Shown here piece by piece: positions 30,782-41,702 of a DNA stretch of 64,000 bases (the stretch's first letter is position 1; every line of letters starts with the position of its first letter). The notes below the pieces were generated by a model that did not search any database, had not been told where the DNA came from, and saw only the letters and a list, made by a program, of their open reading frames with translations. Position numbers and translations under genes: made by a program. Source of the DNA: Symbiodinium natans (taxonomy: Eukaryota; Sar; Dinophyceae; Suessiales; Symbiodiniaceae); NCBI GenBank assembly GCA_905221605.1, contig CAJNDS010000453.1:62001-126000 (forward strand), given 5' to 3'.

Positions 30782-33700
30782 AGGGTCCGGGTCTGCGTTT
30801 TTTTTGCAACAAAGAGCTGTCTTTGAATGTTTCCCATGCGTTTCGTCATTGGCCCAATTGTCTTGCACTTGCCATGTGTTTGTACGTATTCCATGTGTTT
30901 GTACGTATTTGCAGCGGGCGAAGCAGACCGGCTTGGGGAACTCCCTTGTGCAAACCAGAACCCTTCAAGCAGTTGTAGTCCCAGAGACAGTTCTTTTCAT
31001 CAAGCCTCTGCTCTCGAAGAGCTGTAAAGAATGCTTATGCAGCAGCGTGTATTTTGTTCACACCAGTCAATCCGGCAGAACTGTCAGAGCCGGTCCTGTG
31101 GGCAATGGAGATGCTTGGAAAATGATGGCACCAGCGACAACCCAAAATGTTCAGTGGCTTCGCCTTGTTTGCGCCCATGAATCTGGATGTGACAATACTT
31201 CCCTAACTTCAATTTTCATGCCTGATCCGAGGGAAAGGCAACCAGCGATCATGTATGGAGGATGGAAGACGCATCGAGTTCCGCTGCACCTTATGTCTTG
31301 AAACCTTCTCAGAGTGCACGGAGCTGGCGGAGCTTCGACCAAGCAGTTAGGAGACCGGCCGGTGGTTCTGGACGACACCTCCCCGATTAGGTAACCAGTT
31401 TTGGAGCCAGAAGAGCATCGCTGGCACTGCCGTCTTCTGCAGCCAGCGCATTGGTTGGACCTTCCTGGAGGAAGGGTGTTTTCAAGATCAGGACTTCCCA
31501 GAAGCAGCGGCAGCGACTGGCAACTGTGTGGCTTCGAGGATTTGGAAGACTTCCCTTGGGAGGTATGATTTCAATCGGCTCCAACCCACCCAAAATCGCA
31601 GGAGCGAATGCCCTGCCAGAATCAAGGTGCTCACCCTCCGGAATCCCAATGTCACGGGTGGAGAAGTCTCCCCGGTGAATGAGTGGCGGACCTAGTGAGC
31701 CCGCTTCCTTGCAGAGCGTCCAACGGAACAACTGCGACCATATTCCGATGGACGGATCTGGGTACGCGCCGGGACTGAGCACTCCTATTTGCATTCTCAC
31801 AACCTGCATCCTTATGCGATCGATGTTTGATCCAATTCCATGCAAGATTCTCTTTGGTGCCCTGATGGCACTCTCAGTTGGGGAAGGCCGCCGTTTCGCG
31901 GCTTTTGTATAGCCTGATGTCGGCTCAGCCCTTTGTTCGGTCATGTTAAGCAGACCACTGGACCGGTTTTCGGGTTGAGGTGCTTGTGGGTCCTTGACAG
32001 GCCCAACACGGGGTTCTCGCAACCGCAGTGCACGGTCGGAAAACGTGAGAACCGGTCCCCGTTGATCCTCACAGGTTCATGAGGGGAGGGAGCGCGCTGG
32101 GGTGACGGGCCGCGAGGAGACGAGATCTCCCACCCGCTTGAGGTCTTAGGGTATGCCGCCACTCACCCAGTTTGGGGTTACCCGTGTTTGGCCTGCCGAG
32201 GATTTCCTTTGTCTCCCTGCAGGGTGTTGTTGTTTCTCTGGTTGGTGCAAGCCCTGTGGGGCGTTGGTTTGTTTAGGGACCATAGAAAGGGCTGGCGGAC
32301 AGCCAGAGGTGCCAGTTTGCGGAGGTTAAAGGTTGTGGCTCGGTGCCCGAGAACCTTCCCAACTGAGAATGCCCAACACAACCAGGCCCTCCCTGCGTGC
32401 AAGTGGCATGGGTTCCTTTCGGAGCCGTGAGGTCAAGGGCCAATCAGTAAGAGCGAGAAAGCTGGTGCCGTCCTGCCTGGTGAGTAAGTGCGAGAAAACC
32501 AGGGCAGCCGCCGGGGCAAACAGGAGCTCAGTGCTGCTGCGGCATGGGCATCTGGGGCTAGGTTAGTAAGAGCGAGAACGCCCAGGCCTGCTCGGGAGGT
32601 TGACGACGAGGCCGAGTCACTTGTGTGCAGTAGACATACAGGCAAAGCCCACGTGTCGGCTCCAGACCTTTTGCCTTCTCTGTGTGAGCCGAGGGTGGGT
32701 GAGTTTCTCCCCTGTAGAGGCAGGGCCGACAGGGTAGGCAGTACAGACCAGGCAGTTCAACCTGCAGAACAATTGTCTAGGGCTCTGTACAGTGCCAAAC
32801 CAGTGAGTTGCTGTAGGCCACTGAGCTTCTCGCGGATCTGGTTAAGCCCTTAATCATTTCTCTCGGTGATCCCCGCACGTATTACGGCCGTGTTTAGCAG
32901 GCCAAGGACACCTAGAGAGACCTTGAGTTTTTCTGTGCAAAGTTTCACCTTTTCCGGAACTTCGGTTCCGAAGAGCCTAACCTGGCTAGCGACGCTCCGC
33001 TCTCGACTGAATTTCAAACCCAATTTTAGAGGGTGTGCCACCAGATCTACGGTCTGGAATTGCTTGGCATTGCTTGAGCATGCTTCGATGGTGATTTGAA
33101 CTTCAAAGTAGGTGTGGTGTGCATGTACATAGTGTTTGAACTGTGGTGAAAGTCGTTCGTTTGTCGTTCGAACGTTGTCCGTTCGTTTTCGAAGCTGCAG
33201 AGAGTATTTCAAGCCATGTGGCTGAAGAAGCCTCAGCTCAAGGTTCAAGGCCACGAGCTTCCGAAGCACGTCTTCTTTCGCTTGTGAGAGAAAAGCGTGC
33301 CAGCTACCTGACTTGTGTGAGGGTTGTGGGCTTGGTAGTTTCCTTTACTTTCTTCGCCCTAAGTTGGTAGGGTTACTGTAGCTGCCCTGATTCCCAACGG
33401 CAAAAAGCGGGCGGACCAAGCGCAGGGGCCGGTCCGATGAGCTTCGGTTGACGTTTCGGGTAGGATTCGGCTGCACTAAACCGGGCAGGAGAGGTCATCT
33501 TCGGCCTTCGGCCCCTTCATAGCATCAGATATTTTCAGGGACATGCCCGTGCCACTCAAACAAAAAGGACCCGCGCCACCACGCGTGGCCGTCCTGCTTT
33601 CAAGATCTTTGGGGGTGGCCTTGAGAAGGAAGTCTTCTAAGAAGCGGGGTTTTCCAACATTGATCTTGGCCCCGGAGGTCGCAGCTGGTCAAGTGCTTGC

Positions 33701-34859
33701 CATCGGGCAGGGGTTGGCTCGGGAATCTGCTGCACTTGGGGTTGATATCCAAAGCGATGGTAGCGGCAGCGTGTCTTGGGGATGTGGGGCAGGCTTCCAA
33801 AAATCGAGCAGGTAGTTTTCCGACATCCACGTCAGTGGCGCTCCCACATGAGTTTTGACCGGCAGGATGGTGCTGCCGTTTGCAAGTTTTGCCGCTTTGT
33901 CCACGACAATGCTGGTTGGAGTTTGCATTTTCCTGGCAAAACCTCGATTTTTGTGCAGGTACTCTGGCGTTAAGTTGTGTGGCCCAAAGAGCCCGCCAGC
34001 CAAACGGCTTCGCTGATACTTCCCTAATTCGCGCGCTGCCAAGACAAAGACCGAACACGGCTCCGGGACTGATAGTCTTGTCAACCCGCAGTGGTTCTTG
34101 CATTTGGCTGTTGCATGGCCCTTAGCTACTTCTGAGGGCATCGTATTCGAGATTTGGGGCATGGTTTCGAAGCTCCGAAATCAAGTTTCGATTTACGTCT
34201 ACAACTCTTCTTCCGTAGCTGTACCTTTCGGAATGCTTGTTTCCAATGTCCCTCAACCGAAACTATTGGGTGCAGAAGTCTCTCGTGCCACGGAAGCTAA
34301 GAACCCTGCTTTTGGATTCTGATTACTTTGTGCACCAGTGAACAGGAAAAAGAAAGAGCACGCACTTTGTTAATGCGCATTGTTTTTGTGTTGGGCCTTC
34401 TTTTTCGCGTCTGTTCCCTTGTTCTCGTTGTTACGTGAATGTACAACACCGTTCACGCACAAGATTGCAATTGAGCTTTACGGCGCGAATGTAAAAAAGA
34501 TGGAAGAGGGAGCTCCGTTCAGAAAGGTTTTCATGCGTTCGCTCTTTCAACTGCTGCTTTTAAACCTCTTAGCCGAAGCCATTCATCCCAGCATGGTGAC
34601 TTGAGCTACCTGCCCACATGCGATGTCGTTCACTGCAGGTGGGACCTATGATATGTGTGGGCTTTGTTTCGCGAGGGGTTGGTCTGGTTGCGTAAGCTTC
34701 CTGGATGACAGAGGGTCGCTTACCCATCTTTGACAGCCATCCGCATGTCCTGGTCGACAAATGAAAACGCCAAAAACTTGTCTCTTGAGGCCAGCTCCAA
34801 TACCTTTTTGAGCCTCAATGCCCAAGATCCTGAAATACAACACGCCCCCATCCAAATCC
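30782..34859. other. No recognisable gene
   Basis: Mostly non-coding in appearance. Noted: tandem TTTGTACGTATTCCATGTG (30880-30910); a motif-free 211-codon minus frame at 31387-32022, moderately protein-like but unsupported; three copies of AGTAAGAGCGAGAA-like sequence (32447, 32484, 32566); and a mildly protein-like minus frame at 32850-33269. Confidence 0.4.
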
Positions 34860-34911
34860 TAAACCCTGCAAGCGGAAAGTCCTAAATTACAGCCCTGAAC
34901 CAGTAGATTTT

Positions 34912-35212
34912 CGGAGAACCCTAAACCTTAAACCCCAAACCCTAAACCCTAAACCTTAAACTCTAAACCCTAAACCCTAAACCCTAAACCCTGAACCCTG
35001 AACCCTGAACCCTGAACCTTAAAGCCTAAACCGAAACCCAAAATCCTAAACCACAAGCCCCAAAGCCAGGTCATGGAAGCAAGGATGCAGTGGTCAGACC
35101 GGGCCTCCCAGCGGCTGCCACGGCATCTCTCAGTCCCGAAGGCCGTTGTTAGCAAGGGTTTAGGGTTTAGGGTTTAGGGTTTTAGGGTTTAGGGTTTAAG
35201 GTTTCGGGTTTC
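34912..35212. repeat. Interstitial telomeric repeats, converging orientations
   Basis: CCCTAAA with CCTTAAA and CCCTGAA variants at 34912-35008, then a TTTAGGG block at 35156-35212. The two blocks have opposite orientation about 150 bp apart. Confidence 0.9.
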
Positions 35213-35451
35213 GGGTTTTGTTGTTTTTGGGGTTCTCAGGGCCTCAGTCTTACTGGAAGTACTTGATGTTTGCCTCATGTGCCCCCCCCCTCCCCCCCCC
35301 CGCCTCCCCCCCCTCTCCCAAGGGGAACATCTAGCATCAAGCTTCTTCGCGTAAGGGTTCGAAGATTTGACAAATGTCGCGCCTGACATCATCAGGGTTT
35401 CAATGTGGGCAGCACGGAGAAGCTCGCGCATCTCACGTGGCTCCTTTGATC

Positions 35452-35562
35452 AACCCTAAACCCTAAACCCTAAACCCTAAACCCTAAACCCTAAACCCTA
35501 AACCCTAAACCCTAAACCCTAAACCCTAAACCCTAAACCCTAAACCCTAAACCCTAAACCCT
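35452..35562. repeat. Interstitial telomeric array (CCCTAAA)n
   Basis: About fifteen perfect heptamers, the cleanest array in the window. Confidence 0.98.
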
Positions 35563-35642
35563 TGGGCCATTTCGCACCCCCCAAAATTGCCAGCCCCATT
35601 CAGGGTGAAGGGTGGGGTTGAGGGTATTTAGCTTATGAAGAG

Positions 35643-35743
35643 ACCCTAAATCCTAAACCCTAAACCCTAAACCCTAAACCCTAAACCCTAAACCCTAAAC
35701 CCTAAACCCTAAACCCTAAACCCTAAACCCTAAACCCTAAACC
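35643..35743. repeat. Interstitial telomeric array (CCCTAAA)n
   Basis: About fourteen heptamers, the first with one change (CCTAAAT), separated from the preceding array by an 80-bp spacer. Confidence 0.97.
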
Positions 35744-36229
35744 ACTACGTCCCCGACGGAGGCCACACTTTGGGCGGCGCCTCCGGCCGGGACGTTTGAA
35801 CTTTGGTCCGGAGCTCATCTTAACCCTAAACCCTCCCAGTGCCCTCAGCAAAGGTCCTCAGTCTTTTAGGGGCCCAACAATGGCGCTGGAGCTGCAGAAC
35901 TCGTGGTTACCTGCAACACATCCTAACACGCCCTCGATCTTGTTATTTCTACCGGGAGCCTGGAGCAGCAGCACGCCGAAAAACCCCAGGCCTGGACTAT
36001 AGACTTCCACATCCTGAAACGAGCCCGCCATAGAGAAAGCCAGGTATGTAGTATATAAGGCCCCGCGACGGACCCTTGTTACTCGAGTTGCACACATAAG
36101 TTGCAAGCACCGGGTGCAAAACTCCGAAGGTTTGTTTCCCGACGTGTTCCCAGCTGCCACGCAAGTATGCGTGGCTGAGGGCGGACGGTGCCTGACTTGA
36201 TAATCGGTTCTTGTTGAGTGACGTCCGCG

Positions 36230-36350
36230 TTTCGTTTCAGTTCGCGTGCCGGGCCGGAGGCGACACAGGCTGCGAGCACCTCGCCGGCGGTTTGGGCAAG
36301 CTGACTTGGCTCTCCAGAATCTCCGTCGGCCCGGGGCCCCAGGCCCTCAA
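36230..36350 (+). pseudogene. Solitary LRR module
   Basis: After a TTTCAG acceptor-like site the plus strand reads FACRAGGDTGCEHLAGGLGK, then a LTWLSRISVGPGPQAL tail. This is the same LRR module as at 55464, 58437 and 61139. A short deletion in the LxLxxN core removes the consensus Asn. It is in frame with the MFS ORF downstream, but I see no reason to include it in that protein. Confidence 0.55.
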
Positions 36351-36549
36351 CAAAAAGGGTAGGAGAGGTGCCGTTCTTGGTCTTGTTTTGTTAGGAGCGA
36401 TGCGAGCCAAGGGCAACTTCACGTGCCCGTTGCGGCGCCGTAGAGTCGGGAATACCCACGCATGGGGGACATGTTGCAACGTGGCGGTGGCTCATATGGC
36501 TCGCAGAACGCATGAGCTTGCCAGCATAATCCAGCACAGCAGCGTAGCC

Positions 36550-37692
36550 ATGTCCGAATCGAAGCGGGAAGATGATGTGGAGCTGCTGGTGGAGTCAACG
36601 GCCATGGAGGAGGAGTTGCTGCAAATGCCGACGTCAGGGCAGGTCCTGTGGATGCTCGCGCCAGTCTACAGCAATTGCCTCCTCTGTCGAACGGTTCGTG
36701 GTTTGGTTTCTGTCCCGGTTCCTCTTCATGTTCTGGACCTGGGTGGCAGCACGGCAGAAGTTGGGCTGCTGGTATCCTTCTACGGCGTAGGCTACATGAT
36801 GGCGAACGTCCCCGGAGGATTTCTCCTGCCATGTATGGGTGCCAAGCGCACTCTGCTGCTGGCCTGCGGGTGCTTTCTCCTTTCAGCCGGCATTTGCTTT
36901 GTGGAGGATGTGAGGATGCTGATGGCCTCGCAGTTCCTGCTGGGGTTGGCAAACTCACTGAGCGCGCTGGCGCAGCAGACCTTCATCTCCGGCACCGTTC
37001 CTTCAGAGCGCCGAGGCTTCGCACTCAGCATCATGGGAACCCTGGCCAGCTTGGCCCTAGCTCTGGGGCCCTCTTTGGGCTCCCTCCTACAGGGAAACCT
37101 TGGCATACGTGCAGTCTTCGTTGCGCAGCTGGCTTGCGGCATCCTTGCGGCCCTGGTGAGCTTCTTTCTGGGCGAGAAAGAAGCGGCCATGGAAGAGGCC
37201 CTCACCAGCAGCGGCGTGCTTCAGGCCAAAGATGCCGTCCTGCAAAACAGCGGCCGCCTTCTGCGCGTGCTGTGTTTTGCTTGCGCATTGTCGTGCGTCC
37301 GGAAGGGCAGAGAGCTCTTTTTCCCCCTTGCCGGCCGACAGGCAGGCTTTTCCGATGTGTTCATTGGGCAGGTCGCCGGCTGGTCATTCTTGGTGGACAT
37401 GCTTGTCTCTCCATTGGCTGGACAGTTCATGGACTCGTACGGACGGCGCCGTGTCGGTGCGGTGTGCCTGGTGCCGCAGTCCCTCGGGATTGGGCTTCTC
37501 ATCTTCGACACGGCGAAGGCCTTCATCGCCTCTGGTAGCCTTACTGGTTTGGGGAACGGCCTCAGCGCCGGGTTGCTCTTGACCATCGGGGCAGACCTCC
37601 ATCGGGAGATGGACGAGGTGCGTTCCTGGCAGTGTATCGGCTGGTTTACAGCAGCATGGAGTTCATCACGCCAGCTTTCCTCTGCATGTTGA
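36550..37692 (+). CDS. Major facilitator superfamily (MFS) transporter
   Basis: An integral membrane secondary transporter; substrate unknown. The start chosen is MSESKREDDVELLVE, an acidic cytosolic N-terminus; an alternative Met lies at 36496. Hydrophobic segments follow in the usual 6+6 pattern: AEVGLLVSFYGVGYMMANVP, TLLLACGCFLLSAGICFV, ASQFLLGLANSLSALAQQTF, GTLASLALALGPSLGSLLQG and VFVAQLACGILAALVSFFLG. A central charged loop with EKEAAMEEAL comes next, and then the second half, including AGQFMDSYGRRRVGAVC. That loop matches the DxxGRR signature between TM8 and TM9. After HREMDE (about 37617) the frame changes by one base. The correct continuation is in the next frame (LAVYRLVYSSMEFITPAFLC to 37823), which supplies the last membrane segments. 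The gene is otherwise intronless. It is intact except for this frame change. Confidence 0.8.
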   Translation: MSESKREDDVELLVESTAMEEELLQMPTSGQVLWMLAPVYSNCLLCRTVRGLVSVPVPLHVLDLGGSTAEVGLLVSFYGVGYMMANVPGGFLLPCMGAKRTLLLACGCFLLSAGICFVEDVRMLMASQFLLGLANSLSALAQQTFISGTVPSERRGFALSIMGTLASLALALGPSLGSLLQGNLGIRAVFVAQLACGILAALVSFFLGEKEAAMEEALTSSGVLQAKDAVLQNSGRLLRVLCFACALSCVRKGRELFFPLAGRQAGFSDVFIGQVAGWSFLVDMLVSPLAGQFMDSYGRRRVGAVCLVPQSLGIGLLIFDTAKAFIASGSLTGLGNGLSAGLLLTIGADLHREMDEVRSWQCIGWFTAAWSSSRQLSSAC

Positions 37693-37823
37693 CGGCCACG
37701 GTCTCCTTGCATGCTGCAGAGCTTGCAGCAGGTTGGCTGGGATGGCAAACAGTTGCTTTAGAAGGCCCTCTCATGCATCTTCCAACAGGCAATGTAAGTC
37801 TACCTGGGGTCAGCCTTAGCTAG
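37618..37823 (+). CDS. MFS transporter C-terminus in shifted frame
   Basis: The frame containing FLAVYRLVYSSMEFITPAFL, then CMLTATVSLHAAELAAGWLG, continues the transporter after a one-base shift near 37618-37627. The stop codon at about 37823 gives a plausible C-terminal tail. The shift is either a disabling mutation or a sequencing error; a spliced intron is unlikely because the gap is too short. Confidence 0.6.
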
Positions 37824-38600
37824 CTCATTTGTCTGTGCATTTCATGTCAAGTGCGACAGGCTTGCTCGGGCTACTTTGGGTTCTGGGGTGCGTGCCCGAG
37901 ACGCTGCAGAAGCAAAGAATACACAACGAGCAAAGGTGCAGTTGTGATGATCCTGATCGGCCTTGATCCGGCGTCCACGGTCACGTCAAGCTGACTGGAT
38001 CATTCGAAATCAACTGGACACTCTTGAGTTAAACCCCTGGCCCTGAATCTTCGCTCGAAGAGTTTATCGCATCATTTCCACTCATGTGTCTATATCAACG
38101 CGGCAAGGGCGCTAAAGGCGCAACGGCGCCGCGTTGTATGAACATCCATTCTTCCTGCGCCATGTCGCGCAGCCTCCAGTAGCGCACCTGTCACCAAAGG
38201 TGTGAGCAGAAGTAAGCTATCCCTGCGAGCGCAGGGTGCAATGTTTTCCTGCCGACTTCAAAAAGAGCTGCTGTGAAATTGGCAGTGGCCGCAGCAGGCA
38301 TTCGCCAATTTCCACTCCCATGGGTCAAGTAGACTATTCACGACATCTAGTAATGCATATGCTGATGTTGGGTGTATTGAGTACTTGATGTATCTCGTAT
38401 TGTACTTGGCGTTCGTTGTATGTTGGGACTTGCATATATTCAGGTATGCTTCTCGTGAGGCGTAGTGCGTGTATGTGCAGTGTCTGTGCTCAGAACGCGT
38501 GCTGATGCGCACGAAACGATGCATACGGCCCGTGGCTAGGCCGAGCAGCCACGGAGGAAGTTCCGTGGAACTTGCCAGTACAGCACTTAGAGCAGGCAAA
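37824..38600. other. No recognisable gene
   Basis: 3' flank of the MFS gene. No motif on either strand; the minus frame at 38258-38605 is motif-free. Confidence 0.4.
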
Positions 38601-38602
38601 TA

Positions 38603-38800
38603 CACCCTAAACCCTCAACCCTAAACTCTAAACCCTAAACCCTTTTAGAGAGAACCCCAAACCCGCTATAACAGTGTGCGCCCTCACCAAGCCGAGGGCT
38701 CAAACCCCGTGACAGGGTCAGGCTTTGGGGCTTGGGGTTTAAGAGTTTAGGGTTCAGGGTTTAGGGTTTAGGGTTTAGGGTTTAGGGGAGGGGTTTCAGC
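38603..38800. repeat. Interstitial telomeric repeats, both orientations
   Basis: CCCTAAA-type at 38603-38643 and TTTAGGG-type at 38745-38790, again inverted relative to one another across a ~100-bp spacer. Confidence 0.9.
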
Positions 38801-39235
38801 TTTAGGGGTTTAGAAGGTCTAAGCTTGATAAGGTTCATAGGGCTAATACCAGGTGCGCAGGTCAAGAAGGTTCGGAGCGTGTTCCCCTAAACCCAAAACC
38901 CGAAACCCTTAACCCTATACTCTCAGAAGGGGGGGGGGGAAGGTTGAAGTCCGTGCAAGATTTTAAACATGTCAGAAGCTCCATGGGGCTCCTTTTTCGC
39001 GTTTATCAATTCCCATCGCTCCTCAACGTCCAACAAAACCCTCGAAACCCCGAACTTTTCGGTTTTGCAGTTTTCCAGCACCAGATCCTTAAGCACATAT
39101 TCCCCGGATTACCCAGAAAGATTTTAGTTGAGGAGCCATTTCAGAATACGTCCTCCAACGGCATAGATACCTGCTACTCTATCCCTCTATATAGAGCTTC
39201 GGGCCACAGAGAGCGCACTGGAGCACCCCGAACCC

Positions 39236-39316
39236 GTAAACCCTAAACCCTAAACCCTAAACCCTAAACTCTAAACCCTAAACCCTAAACCCTAAACCCT
39301 AAACCCTAAACCCTAA
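39236..39316. repeat. Interstitial telomeric array (CCCTAAA)n
   Basis: About eleven heptamers with one CTCTAAA variant. Confidence 0.95.
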
Positions 39317-39349
39317 GAGTTCCGCAGACGACGTTCAGCCCCAGGTCCA

Positions 39350-39420
39350 AAGGCCGCCTTCGGCCAACGGGCCCAGCTTGAGGTCTTGGAGGTGCGCCTG
39401 CACTACAGGCAACTTCGGAG
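39350..39420 (+). pseudogene. LRR-like fragment
   Basis: Plus strand reads AQLEVLEVRLHYRQLRSA, with the L-x-x-L-x-V/L-x-L spacing of the LRR modules further right. The following AT-rich microsatellite replaces the expected NxxxGPGP end. Confidence 0.35.
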
Positions 39421-39424
39421 CGCT

Positions 39425-39543
39425 TATGATGATAATAACAATAATTATTATTATGACTTTGATTTTGATCATGATTATGATTATGATTATGATTGTTTTT
39501 TTATGATTATTATGATTATGATGATGATGAGTATTATTATTAC

Positions 39544-39575
<32 letters not shown>

Positions 39576-39700
39576 TTATGATTATTATGATTATTATGAT
39601 TATGATTATGATTATGATGATGATTAGTATTTTTATTTTATGATTCTTCTTCTTATTATTAATTTTTATTAGTACTATTATTAGTATTTCTTATTATGCG
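39425..39700. repeat. AT-rich microsatellite (GATTAT / TATTAT / TA)n
   Basis: GATTAT and TATTAT repeats with a (TA)n core at 39540-39578. Inserted between two LRR-like fragments. Confidence 0.95.
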
Positions 39701-39815
39701 AACTGGGAGCAGGCCCAGCCAGCTTGGAACGCACGGGATGCACGGAAATTCTCGAACCTCTCTGTGAAAGTGGGCCTGGACGGCAATGGGCTGGACCCGC
39801 CTGTGAGTGCTGGTC
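39700..39815 (+). pseudogene. LRR-like fragment
   Basis: The plus strand reads LSVKVGLDGNGLDPPVSAG, close to KVFLDGNGLGPGALRVL at 63735. With 39350-39420 it may be one LRR exon split by the AT-rich tract. Confidence 0.4.
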
Positions 39816-41190
39816 TATCAGGCAATGCCATCATTGCCGATGTTTCTCTTAGGTTCCTGCCGGGAGGTCTGGATTAGCGTTTATGCTGCACATGCCTGAG
39901 TATGACTCTGTACTTATCTGGGGGCTATGGGGTGTAGGGGTTTTGAGGGTTGGGGTCTCTTGCAGTATACCCAGTTGCCGAACAACTGGGCTCCTGGGCC
40001 TGTCTGGTAGGGCCTCGAGGGGGTAGGGTTTACAGCTTAGGGAACTGCTAACTACTTGAAGATTCGTGGCTTCACGGAGGCGGACAATTGCAGGGTTGCA
40101 AAGAAACCCACTCCCGAAACCTTGTTTGTGTCTGGTCAACCGGCGGAATGCGCTTAAAGGAAGCCTAAACCCTAAACCCTAAACCCTAAATAAACCCCGT
40201 GTGCAAGGCATCCTCAGATGCCGGTGCTGTCGTGTCTACTAGGTGCGCAGGCTCCTCGGTTAGGTTTGTTGCTAGGATCATTTTCGATGACAGAGAATTG
40301 TTCAACATTGCTGGCCAGTTGCAAAAGGGTTCCGGGTGTCGTGTTTAGGGTTTGCAAGCCCGAAGCATTTTGAATGCCGCCTTTAACCTCGAAAGCCTCA
40401 GCCCCGGCCACTGCTTGGGCAGGTGATGCGGCAACTGGCAGATCTCTGAATGCCGCGAACCCGGATCTTGAGCCCGAGTCAAAGCCCTGTATGCCTTGAG
40501 CCTTGACACACACAAACCAAAGATCGGCAGGGGGTGTGCTACATCAAGATGAGTTTCGGTTGTGGGAAATGCTTTGGGGAGCTTTGAGAGGCTTTGGGCG
40601 GCTTTGGGGATTTATGGGGGGATTTAGACCCCTGGGATTGCTGAAGCGTGCTGCTTCCGTTTCCTCGATTTCGTGGCTCAAGTGCTGGTCACGTGCCACA
40701 CAGCATCCGTGCTCTCGACTTCCACGTGATTCGTGACTTGCATCCTGCGAAATCCTGGACAAATGAAGCAAGTCGTGCTCGAAGTGCTCTTAATCTTGAT
40801 CTCGCCGGTGCTGGCGATGAAGACCGACAGACCCCGCACGAGGGCCGCGCCCTTTCACGTGCCCGAGGGAGCCCAACGCCACGAACGGCAGCCAGGTTCT
40901 GGAGGAGATCATCCACAGGAACGCAGTGCATCCCTAATTTTGGTTCCCTCAAGTCGGAGGTGGGTCAGGTCAGTCGCGCGAGGCATGGGCGGAACTGTGA
41001 CTTCCAAGCATAGAGCCATAGAGCAAGAACTTCAGAGTGTTGGGTTTAGGGTCTGGGGCGCCTTTAGCGGCCTTTAGGGTCTTAGAACATCAAATATAAT
41101 TTTAACGCTACGCGACCCGCCTCGGCCCGGCCCAGCGCATCCGCGTGAGCATGGTGATTCCGCAGCGCCCAAGTCGCTGGACCCCAAGCA
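39816..41190. other. No recognisable gene
   Basis: Contains a short telomeric block (CCCTAAA, 40165-40196) and a GGCTTTGGG-type imperfect repeat near 40570-40610. Frames lack motifs. Confidence 0.4.
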
Positions 41191-41193
41191 ATA

Positions 41194-41203
41194 AGGGTTG
41201 GGT

Positions 41204-41284
<81 letters not shown>

Positions 41285-41290
41285 GGTTCC
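41194..41290. repeat. (TTGAGGG)n variant telomere-like array
   Basis: About twelve copies of TTGAGGG, one base different from the telomeric TTTAGGG, in G-strand orientation. Further scattered TTGAGGG/TTTAGGG words extend to about 41390. Confidence 0.95.
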
Positions 41291-41479
41291 GGCTTTATGG
41301 TTTATGGTTTGGGGTGTGGGGTTGAGGGTTAGTTTAGGGCTCAAGGTTCACGCTTTGGGGTTGAGGGTTTTTTTGGGTTTAGGGTTCGGCTTGGAGTGAT
41401 CGTAGGGTTGAGCCAGGCCCCTTAAGGTTTAAGGCGACTCTTCGGGAGGGGGGAGGCGGGGTGGGAGGGGGACGGGGGG

Positions 41480-41655
41480 TGTTAGAATACACTGTTCCCT
41501 CTAGAGCCCTGGCAGTATTCACTGCCTGATCTGACCAAAGCTGTCGTCACTGCTTTGGCTCAAGTGCTGAAACAAGTGTGACTGATGAATTGCTCACTGC
41601 TGTGAATGTTGTGATACCTGAAAGTGTATCCCAAACTGCTCCATTGAACTTTTCA
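41480..41655 (+). repeat. 5' LTR
   Basis: 176 bp, TG...CA ends. Contains TTTGGCTCAAG at 41554-41564, equal to the last 11 nt of the dinoflagellate spliced leader. Six ACTG tetramers. Confidence 0.95.
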
Positions 41656-41672
41656 TGGTAGCGGAGCACACT
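41656..41672 (+). promoter_or_regulatory. Primer-binding site for minus-strand synthesis
   Basis: TGGTAGCGGAGC lies immediately inside the 5' LTR. It resembles the complement of eukaryotic initiator tRNA-Met 3' ends (TGGTAGCAGAG or TGGTATCAGAG types), as in most copia elements. Confidence 0.75.
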
Positions 41673-41702
41673 GGTGAGAACCAGGTGCCCGAAACTGTTT
41701 GA

